Positions 20,291 to 28,740 of a stretch of 28,740 nt of DNA are shown here, piece by piece; position 1 is the first letter of the stretch, and each line of letters starts with the position of its first letter. The position numbers and the translations under genes were made by a program. Origin of the DNA: Saccoglossus kowalevskii (taxonomy: Eukaryota; Hemichordata; Enteropneusta; Harrimaniidae). The stretch lies in the NCBI RefSeq assembly GCF_000003605.2, contig NW_003140820.1, forward strand, positions 316,698 through 345,437, given 5' to 3'. The notes under the pieces were generated by a model. It ran no database searches and was not told the origin of the DNA. It saw nothing but the letters and a program-made list of their open reading frames with translations.

Positions 20291-21660
20291 TTTCCTCATA
20301 ATGTTGTACTGCACACCGGCCACGATTTTAAACTACAAAATCATCCCAATCCTACAAAATCTGATTGTCAAATATGAAACGTGTAAGAAAATATTGAATT
20401 TTTTACTCGGAAATGTAGAATGCTTTTTTTAAATATATTCGAGTATACGTCACTAACAAAAAGTATTTTGTTTGTTGAAATGATTTGAAAACTAAGAGGC
20501 GGATTTGTGTTTACTCCGCCCTCTCAGTTCGAATTTTTAGTACCGGGCTATTCGGCAGAGGGCGCATTACTCTAATATTTTGCTATGTATATTCCAACAC
20601 CGTGTTTGTTTCCAATAAACTCTGTGGAATAAAGTAATACAATCTTAAATTTTAATTTGTTTACAGTAAAATACGAAGACATAAGTTGTGTTCCATGAAT
20701 CTCATGTGTGTATGTTGGATTGTGTTACTTATGTTTGTTTTGCCGAATCATGATTGTGATCAACAAATTATGATTGTAACTGCGTATTCAGTTACGCTCA
20801 ATCTCGATTGTGATTTGTAATCATAACATCACATCTATAGCGTGATTATCGTGATTGACGATGGTGGCCAGACGACAGGCGGTCATCGGGCAATGAACGT
20901 GTTGTAAATATTTTCTAAATGTTTGCCATTTTTAGTAGCTAGTGACATGAAAACATATATAAAATATGATAACACTACTAATTTTGTCTTATTTCTCACT
21001 CGTATCATTATCATCATGTTGTAAAAATGAGTGAAAGTGTTAATAAAAACAACAATCATGATTATATACGTATTTTGGTAATTTCCCCAATTTAAGTAAT
21101 TACGTCAACCAAATCATAATCTGTCACGATTGAGCAAATGATAACAACCAAACGTAATAACAATAGCCCGTAGTAACAATAATAGAAAGAAGAAATTTAA
21201 CGATATTTAGTTGTCTTGAATTATAATCAACTGCTTTTATTTTATGGTAGTTTTTTTTTCTATGCTGTACCCACAATGTTTCGGTTCACGGGTCACAACG
21301 TCCATCGAGGCATTCACCGACACTTAGGAATATGCAATGTAAATTAGCACAGTGGTGCATGAGTCAAACTGATGTGTAAATTAACCATGTCACCAAATGA
21401 GTCGCAAAGATTACCGGGGGTGACCAGAATCCATTATGTAAATTACTCATATGAATATGTATGTGTATTTAATGGATATAGCTTTATGTATTTTAAAGTT
21501 CATAAATAACTTACATATGCATTATATATAGCTACATACAATTTTTCAACAGATTCAGATTCTGCTAATTTTCTTCATGCACACAAACAGATCAAACAAT
21601 CTACCTTAATATATTTAGCACTGACACAAATTGATAAGATTGCCTACCAGTGAAATATGT
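20291..21660. repeat. Block A followed by block B, copy 6
   Basis: Block A (TGTTGTACTGCACACC, CAAAATCTGATTGTCAAATA) runs to about 20560. Block B follows from TATTCCAACACCGTGTTTG (near 20588) through ATCGTGATTGACGATGG to GTAAATTACTCATATGAAT and CCTACCAGTGAAAT. The order is the same as at 1606-3370, which supports duplication of the whole intergenic unit. Confidence 0.7.
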
Positions 21661-22035
21661 ATGTATATAAGAAGCTTTAGCAACCTTTCAGAGTGCTGTA
21701 CAACTGAATATCAAGCAATTCAGACCGTATTTCCAGAGAGTGATTATAACATTAACACAGAGGCAGCCATTTTGTACCAGATTTTCCGGCTAAATATTCA
21801 ACTGATTCAACAGCCTTGACATCTGATACGAGTGTGTCATCTAATTGGTGATTCCAATGTTAATTACAGTTCCTATACATATATATTAATAACGACACGG
21901 TCAAACATCAAGAAGTTTTTTTTGGGGGGGGGGTTCATGTTCCGATAGAGGTGGTGAACTAGTCACAGTATTTCTCTTCATTTTTAAACTCAATTTTTAT
22001 GTTGCGACAATTTAATATCCATTGCTTCGATACTC
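21661..22035. repeat. Block C, uninterrupted copy, and start of distal flank
   Basis: It matches block C upstream of R2 but lacks both insertions, so it serves as the empty-site reference. It includes a T/G homopolymer run (about 21916-21931). The distal receptor flank then begins (GGTGGTGAACTAGTCACAG) but is lost at about 22035, where the R4-specific insertion starts. Confidence 0.65.
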
Positions 22036-23990
22036 TGTAAGTTATTTACCAAAGACACTGTTCCAGACCCACGACGAAAAATAAAATATAAACATATATA
22101 GACATATGAATACAGCAAGAGAAGAAACTTGTCACAACATATCAATGATTGGCAATTTTATTTAAATCCCATAATACATTACGAAAGAATAAACTGCAAT
22201 GACAATTTACAATAAATTTGGGAGGGTCTTGATAAAGAGTGTTACCAGCAATCGAGTCAAGCCCATATAAAGACCAAAAACGGAGTTTATCTATGCAAAT
22301 GAATGGAACACGCTACAAGATTATAATTCAAACAGTAAGTTTGATAAATAGAATATCACAATTTCAGATCAATGATATCAAATTTATAAAACGGGTAGAG
22401 TGATTTACATATAGTTTATTCATATGTTCCTCATACACTCGTTTATCACTGTATATCACTGTCAAATGTTCAAATGTCACATTGCAGGTTTTGCGAGCAC
22501 CTTATTTCTGTGAAAGCATGTTATATTTAATAAGTTCATGGATACACATTTATACCTAATTATTTTTTTAAGTCACTCCAATTAACACGTAAAGGTTAAT
22601 TTTCTAATTTTTAATTCTAATTTTTCTAATTTTTAACATTCGTGGAGTAGACTATGTCTATGTTTTTTTTTCATTATTGCTTTTAAATACGTTCCCTCAT
22701 AACTTCTATAAATAGTGTGTACATAAATAATTTTCCTCATGACTCGTCGGTCTCTGATCGAGTATTTCATGTGTTTCATTTCACAATCTTTGGGACAAGA
22801 AAGGCTGCACCATTAGTATATTTATACGCAATTTTTAAATCTTTATGAACTAAGAGTGATATATATTCATTGCTTTTATATTATTTATTTATTAATTCAG
22901 AACTATTTCAATAAACACGTTAATTTTTTTCACTCATATTACCCAAAAGGGACACTTTATGGATTATAGAATCCATAGGCGTATCTAATTATTCTATGAA
23001 CATTTAAGAGCTCTATCATAAATGAAACTTCGAATGGAATTAATTACTCTCATTGCCATGGTGACTAATAACTCATACGTGTATGTACTACAAGTAGAAC
23101 ACCCATAATATGTGCAAATTGCAAGTTCTAGTGCTGACACATAGTGCTATGTTGCAACAGAAACTATGTTCAAGTTTGGGCCTACATGACAAGGCTGTAC
23201 GGCCATCTCTCTATCAAATGGCAATTTAATACGCTATCCAGGCGTCAACAAGACTCGGTCGAACACAAGCACTTGTGGTCCTTAATCAAGGTTTTCCCAA
23301 ATGTAGTGAATGTATCTCGACCAATGGATAGCGGTCGACCGCTTGTGGTGTTCAAACTATGGTAGCATAGGAACTACCGATCATGAGTCTGATGCAACAA
23401 CCACTATGCTACCAATAACCAATGCATATTCTAATTACCAATCATCTACATATTTTAACATCTGTCACATTTTTTGAACGAAACAAAAAAAATCCACGTG
23501 TCATTTATGATTTGTATGAATGTTTGAAATCTAAACTGTATTTCGCAGGGTAGTACATGTATCCTAGATTAGCATTTCATGATTTTCGGACATTTTTGGT
23601 CGCTATTTGAATGCATCCACCTGGATTATAAAAATATTTTCCTTTCCTAAAAAACATAGTATCATCACACTTGGTATGTTCATGACGTCATCAGTAGTAA
23701 AGTTTGTTTGAAAATGATTCCCAAGTCGAAATCTGCCCATTTCCATCGATAAAGATCTCAATTATTGGAACATCTCTGGAAATATCTCTGTACGACCACA
23801 CCCGACGAGCCGAATGTACTCGGGGAATACACGTGACTGAACATTGCAGACATTAACAGTGCTTTTCTGTGCGGAAACGAAGTGGCGACAGAAATACAAC
23901 TGAACATTTACGGAAATTGGTCTTTTTACGACGATTGTTAGAGATTGTATTACAGAATTGTCGCTTATCGGTCATTTGTATAACAATAGT
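22036..23990. other. Unassigned part of the R4-upstream insertion
   Basis: About 2 kb with no match elsewhere in the window. It holds a perfect 11-bp inverted repeat, TGGTAGCATAG at 23360-23370 and CTATGCTACCA at 23404-23414. The 73-codon frame at 23144-23365 has no recognisable domain. The position next to the LINE suggests nested transposon debris, but no class can be assigned. Confidence 0.4.
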
Positions 23991-26358
23991 GTAGTTCATT
24001 ATTGCAACGAAGACTGTCAGATCCACATGGCTCAACGACTTATATTGCCATTATGGCTGCATACATTCACAACTCAATCCCACTCAAAATATTACCAACA
24101 GTTAACGTACATGAATCAGAATCTTTGTGGCTCGAAATAAATCCAACTATATCCTCATTGGCGATTTCAATATTGATTATACTCAAGAAAACACTCTGAG
24201 TCAAAGTTATTTTGACACAATGTCAGCCCTTAATTTCAAACAAATACCCCCACCCGTATCACTTCTTCCTTTTTAACTACAATTAATCATGTAGTTTCAA
24301 ATCCTTTCGATTATTTTGTGCACTGTAGTATATATGCATATATTACAGATCATCTTCCAATCTTTGCCTTCATTGAAAAAGATGATAAAATGTTTTACAG
24401 AACCAAAGAACGACACATACGCGACTTTTCTAGGTATGATATTAATGACTTTCATCATCAACTCAACAACACAAATTGGGCAAATGTTTATAACACGCCT
24501 GATGCAGATACAGCTTATGGTAATTTCAATGAAGTTCTTAAAGTTGTTCTTAAAGTTGCCCCTTTTAGTAAAACTCAACTCAACTCAACGAAACCCTAAA
24601 AACCGTGGTTAACTTGATGAATTATAAAGTCAATCAAGCATAAGCATAAACTATATTATTAGTTAATGAAAGGTAATTATGATTCAACGCATATATAACA
24701 ACTACAAAAATATTTTAACTTCGCTTCTTCGAAAAGCCAAAAAGTTGCATTTCTCCAAGCAAATAAATGACAACCAAAACTATTCTAATAAACTTTGGAA
24801 AATATTTGATGAAGTAACTGGAAGGGTTGCTGCTAGTAGTGGTAAATTGCCCAAAATTCTTGAAATTGATAATCCGAACAATCAATCTGAATATCTAAAT
24901 GATCCCCCCAAAATAACTGATTATCTGATTATTAAGAAAATCAGGAAGTATAAAGACCCCCGCCAGCTATTTAACTTCTAGTAATACTCCATCATGTTTT
25001 CTTCACCCAGTTACAGAATATGATATGGAAACTGAATTACAATTATTAGATCAACAAATATCATGCGGTCATGATTACATTTCATCTCGTTTGTTGAAAG
25101 ATGCTACCCAGTTTATAAAGAGACCACAAAGCTTACATTTACAACTGGAGTCTTTCCCAACCAAATAAACATAGCCGAAATTACCCTCTTATTTACCTTG
25201 AAATTACAGACCAATTTCAATATTGCCAATATTAAGTAAAACTATTGAAAAAGCTGTAAACAAACAATTACCTTCATTTCTTGAAAAATATAACATTCTC
25301 AACAAATATCAATACTTGCTTTAATTGACCTCATTCATGTATTATTAACAGAAATAGATAATGGCAATATTATTTGAATTTAAAATTAAATTCATATGGC
25401 ATACGAGGGTTAACTTTAAACTGGTTGGATAACTATCTATCAAATCGGAAGCAATATGTCCAGACCGATGGTTATAAATTCACAACGCAGTCAATTAAAT
25501 ATGGTGTTTTATACTAGGACTAACTACAGCTAAGCAATTTTCAAAATACTAAGAAGAATTCACAGGGAGCTGATACAATCACATTGGAAACCTCATATTA
25601 ATAAAGTTCTGTCTAAAATTACCCCCCCCCCCCCAATTGGCCTTATTTCAAAGTTAAGTCACCTACTAACACCTACAAAATTCCTTGTAATCTTGCTTTA
25701 CAACTCTTTGATTTTGCCACACATTTCATACGGTTTGGAAGTATGGGGCAGTACATATCCCACATTGCTCAATCCAAACCACATTCATCAAAAAAGATTA
25801 ACGAGTATTATCTTGTTCATACTCACAGTCAACCACTATTAAATTCTCTGCACATCCTAAATGTAAATGACCAATTTAAATATCAACTATGCACATTTAT
25901 CTATGATCTGCATAGAATAGTGTTCCTCGTAATGCGTGTGACTATTTCTCTTTCCCAGAACACAACTATAACTCTAGATTTTCAACTAATTTCTCTTTTC
26001 CTAGAAAAGAAACTAGCTTGGGACAATAATCTATTGACTACCAGGGAACTATACTTTAGAAAAAACATAATCGCGCATGTTTCAAAAAAGCTTTGAAAAA
26101 ATATTTAATAACAGAACACATGATTTCTAGTGATAAGCTCTGACTTTTGTTTTTCTTTCTTCTGGGTTAGTTTGTATTATGATTTGAAACATACTTATTT
26201 GTTATATTTATTTAGTTTGTAAAAGTATGTCTTATAAAGTTTCATTAGTCTCTGTTGTGTTTCTTCTATGATGTCCTCGTCATAATTCATACATTTTTCC
26301 AATACATTTAAAAAAAAGAGTCGACTAGCTATTTTGTGCTATTTCTGTTTCTCTGCCA
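23990..26358 (+). mobile_element. Degenerate non-LTR retrotransposon (CR1/L2/Jockey-like)
   Basis: Protein fragments appear in canonical order but in shifting frames. They are endonuclease pieces (YIHNSIPLK and ESLWLEI near 24080-24140, IGDFNID near 24157, ITDHLPIF near 24345) and the linker to RT (LLRKAKK near 24725). RT pieces follow: YRPISILPILSKTIEKAV near 25205, GIRGLTLNWLDNYLSNRKQY near 25398, and YNSLILPHISYGLEVWGSTY near 25699. The segments that should carry the catalytic aspartates, including the (F/Y)ADD box, are missing. Many stops and frameshifts are present, and the 5' end is truncated within the endonuclease. It is on the + strand, in the R4 upstream region. The 3' limit is set where receptor 5' flank homology resumes at about 26361; there is no clear poly(A) end. 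It is non-functional. Confidence 0.88.
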
Positions 26359-26360
26359 CA

Positions 26361-26923
26361 ATAATATCGATTTGTATTTAGTGTGATGTTTTGGTTTTCT
26401 TAAATTATTTATTTGTATGTGGTTTAGGACAATACTTTTTTTTAAAGAAAATTGTTCAATTTGACCATTCTGATCACTGAAAGGTGTAACGTTGACTCTT
26501 ATATCGACTCATGTCACAACCAATTTATTTCGTATATTCCACTGTTAATATGTAATTACCATTCTTTTGTACATAGCTAGGGCTATCACAGTATTCGTAT
26601 TGTATTGAGTAACATATTTCTAATGTGTGACAGGAACGCAGAGCTGAAGTATACCATCAAAATGGGTCCCGTGAAACATGGATATGTTGTCAAAAATAGA
26701 AATGAAGTATAAATGAAATTAAATAATACTGTTTGCATTGTAGTATCAGTAGTACGACAGTAGCCGAGACTTGTTGAAGGCTGTGTAATACAAATATACG
26801 CCTTATCAACCCAAGGTTACCTTGACAATGTCTTGCAACACATTCCATACATATTCACTATGACCTTCTATGAACCCGGAAATATGCATAAGTAATATAA
26901 ACTAAAACCAGGTGAAGGTAAAT
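26361..26923 (+). promoter_or_regulatory. Proximal 5' flank (block D) of R4
   Basis: Homology to the other receptors resumes with AATATCGATTTGTATTTAG right after the LINE and runs to the start codon. The core (GAAAGGTGTAACGTTGACTC, TTATATCGACTCATGTCA) lies at 26479-26519, 445 bases before the ATG. About 680 bases of distal flank present before R1 and R2 are replaced here by about 4.3 kb of insertion, so only the proximal part is left as a candidate promoter. Confidence 0.4.
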
Positions 26924-28438
26924 ATGGATGGCACACTTTCACTCAGCTGTGTGTCGTGTCTGTTCGTCTGTTACGTAACTATTGCTACAGATCCTAGTTT
27001 AAATAGACAGCCAGATGATCAAAGAGTAGTGCTTGAATATGGTGCGTCACCGATATATGTCAGCCTTGATTGCAGAGTATCGGACTATGATGATCAATAC
27101 ATGCAGGTATCATGGTACAAAAATGACGTCATAATCTCAACTAACTACGTGTTTACGCAAAACGTCAATGAGTTGGTGGATACATCACGGTATTCTATAA
27201 TTGGAGGTTTTCCCGGAACGTACAGGCTCCAGATATTTACGGATGACGACTACGTAACATTCGATACAGGACAATACTTCTGTGCGTTATTGTATTCATC
27301 AAACAAGACTGTGATTGAAAAGTCTCGCACTGCAGACATCAATATACACACCAGTCCACTGTGTGTTGTTGATTACGAAACCAGTTTGTATTACGGCAAC
27401 GCTGAAGGTGATGTTGGCAATGTTGATGTGTTGGAAGGAGATATTGTGGAACTTTCCTGTAGGTGTAAGTATTCTGATTCATTTGTTCCTGACGATATCA
27501 TGGTGTGGAGAAGAGATGATTTAAAGACAAATCTGACACTAGATCCCACCATAGAGACTGACGGTTTAGTGTTTAGAGGTGCTGACTTTTATCCAAAAAG
27601 AGAAGAGCAAGGTCTGAGATTTACTTGTACACATCGAATTCCTAATAAACCCGATAGAACATGTCAGGTTGGTCCATTCAATATAAAGTTTGCACCCATT
27701 GTAAAATTGGTCATAATCCGAATGGAAATATACACGACTTACCGGGTTACCTTGCTATGTAGCGGTAAAGGGAATCCTAGTGTAGACGATTACGTATGGA
27801 CATGGGACAATGAGGTGGTTACCAGAAACAACAGCTTTCATTTTGAAGATAACCACGCAATTCTCGCTATCCAGGGACTGACCGTTGAGAACAACGGACC
27901 ACATGATATAACGTGTACTGGTATAAATGAAGTCGGTAATACGACAAGTGAAACTGTCACGATACAAGTTAACATCACACCGCCCTCTACAGTTACTCCT
28001 ACCCCATCGGGACCTATCACTAATTATGCAAAGTCAGCGAATATGAACACTGAGCTGATAGTGCATAATGCCATAGTGCAACCATTATGTGACTGTACGG
28101 TCTGTGGTGCTATTGGTGCTACAGTTAGTTGTATATTGGCAGTGGTCGTTGTCATACTTACAATATGTCTTGTTCAACATGAGGGAAAGTGTTATCATCA
28201 GGACGTTGATATGTCTCCGGTTAAAACAAAAGCTGAACAGTCACCTGCAGGACATCCGACACTAACAGACGAATCTTGTCAAAACACTGACTCAGAATAT
28301 ATCAATATGGCAACTAACGTAGGAATCACTACAGATTACGTAGATGTGAATGACGTAACCAGAATACCAAATGAAGATAACTATCAATCACTGGTTGGTA
28401 GAACACAGGATATTTATACTCAGTTACAAATAAAGTAA
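26924..28438 (+). CDS. R4: three-Ig-domain receptor with ITAM plus ITSM-like motif
   Basis: Single exon of 504 residues from the ATG at 26924, which aligns with the starts of R1 and R2; an in-frame GTG at 26912 is not used in eukaryotic initiation. Signal peptide 1-22; Ig1 with C50, W64, C120 (DTGQYFC); Ig2 with C179, W195, C235 of the R2 type; Ig3 with C279 and C331; stalk like R1 (TPTPSGPITNYAKSA); membrane helix about 395-417. The membrane-proximal segment differs from R1 and R2: QHEGKCYHQD replaces the basic KEKR or NEKR run. Tail motifs are Y459 (YINM), Y472 in TDYVDV, which fits the TxYxxV switch-motif consensus, and an ITAM of Y487 QSL, seven residues, Y498 TQL, with Glu at -3. The role is inferred as for R1. 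The gene looks like a mosaic of R2-type and R1-type modules. Confidence 0.92.
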   Translation: MDGTLSLSCVSCLFVCYVTIATDPSLNRQPDDQRVVLEYGASPIYVSLDCRVSDYDDQYMQVSWYKNDVIISTNYVFTQNVNELVDTSRYSIIGGFPGTYRLQIFTDDDYVTFDTGQYFCALLYSSNKTVIEKSRTADINIHTSPLCVVDYETSLYYGNAEGDVGNVDVLEGDIVELSCRCKYSDSFVPDDIMVWRRDDLKTNLTLDPTIETDGLVFRGADFYPKREEQGLRFTCTHRIPNKPDRTCQVGPFNIKFAPIVKLVIIRMEIYTTYRVTLLCSGKGNPSVDDYVWTWDNEVVTRNNSFHFEDNHAILAIQGLTVENNGPHDITCTGINEVGNTTSETVTIQVNITPPSTVTPTPSGPITNYAKSANMNTELIVHNAIVQPLCDCTVCGAIGATVSCILAVVVVILTICLVQHEGKCYHQDVDMSPVKTKAEQSPAGHPTLTDESCQNTDSEYINMATNVGITTDYVDVNDVTRIPNEDNYQSLVGRTQDIYTQLQIK

Positions 28439-28474
28439 ATATTTACAACTGAACATAAAACCCACAGATATCAT

Positions 28475-28500
28475 TAAGGTAATATAGGACACAGGCAACA
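28475..28500. repeat. Single satellite-like monomer behind R4
   Basis: GGTAATATAGGACACAGGCA, then ACACGCAT, begins about 40 bases after the stop. It contains the exact satellite core AATATAGGACAC and a CGCAT end at unit spacing, but is not repeated in tandem. Confidence 0.55.
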
Positions 28501-28740
28501 CGCATTACATTCTGTTGCGATACAGCAATTGGTTGATAGACATCGGTTAGAGTTCGTGTTGTTTATATTATTAGTATTTTAAACACCATGTATAAATTAC
28601 CAAGTAGTGTAAGATATTGAAATGCATTCGTGGTGTACATAAATTAAATTGTAGCTTACGTCATTTTTATATTGTTTATAATATGCATAATTTAAAAATA
28701 TTACTAGTATATTATACACCATGTATAAATTACCATGTAA
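28501..28740. other. Block A: 3' flank of R4, to window end
   Basis: Non-coding homolog of the other 3' flanks, with CGGTTAGAGTTCGTGTTG and ACACCATGTATAAATTACC. The last motif occurs twice, near 28585 and 28718, about 135 bases apart. No gene is seen before the window ends. Confidence 0.55.

Noticed and set aside
23144-23365. 73-codon plus-strand frame inside the R4-upstream insertion
   Set aside because: No domain, signal peptide or paralog in the window; the length is compatible with chance.
25743-26096. 117-codon plus-strand frame as an independent gene
   Set aside because: It is a shifted frame of the decayed LINE C-terminal region; the recognisable RT peptides lie in another frame of the same DNA.
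26912-26923. GTG start extending R4 by four residues
   Set aside because: GTG initiation is not expected in an animal gene. The ATG at 26924 aligns with the R1 and R2 starts and begins the signal peptide.

Overview
This is animal genomic DNA, AT-rich, from an invertebrate metazoan. The evidence is immunoglobulin-domain membrane receptors with phosphotyrosine signalling motifs, a non-LTR retrotransposon, a tRNA-like SINE head, long minisatellite arrays and an N-filled assembly gap. I cannot name the species. A deuterostome invertebrate would fit, but that is a guess.

The window is a tandem array of one receptor family: three intact single-exon genes, R1 (4739-6265), R2 (12323-13846) and R4 (26924-28438), plus one broken copy, psiR3 (about 18152-19369). 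All lie on the + strand. Each intact product has about 505 residues: signal peptide, V-like Ig domain, two further Ig-like domains, Thr/Pro stalk, one membrane helix and a roughly 90-residue tail. The tail ends in a complete ITAM (YQ[P/S]L, 7 residues, YTQL). Upstream of the ITAM are a YxNM motif and a YV[E/D]V motif. I infer cell-surface, probably immune-type, receptors that carry their own activating motif.

The repeating unit is: gene, 3' flank (block A), AT-rich dispersed repeat (block B), short block C, conserved 5' flank (block D), gene. The copies differ by insertions. A 23-bp minisatellite has expanded in the 3' flank position at 1-1605 and 6340-8771, while only a single repeat-like motif is seen at that position after R2 and R4. 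Two insertions of about 606 and 223 bp lie upstream of R2. A tRNA-like SINE and a 564-N gap lie between R2 and psiR3. A dead CR1/L2/Jockey-type LINE interrupts the R4 upstream region.

The paralogs are mosaics. A 146-bp block at the Ig1/Ig2 junction is identical between R1 and R2, while neighbouring segments differ. Ig2 comes in two alternating types (R1/psiR3 versus R2/R4), and the R4 stalk matches R1 rather than R2. This points to gene conversion or unequal exchange in the array. The left edge of the window resembles the start of the array that follows R1, so another family member probably ends just outside the window.
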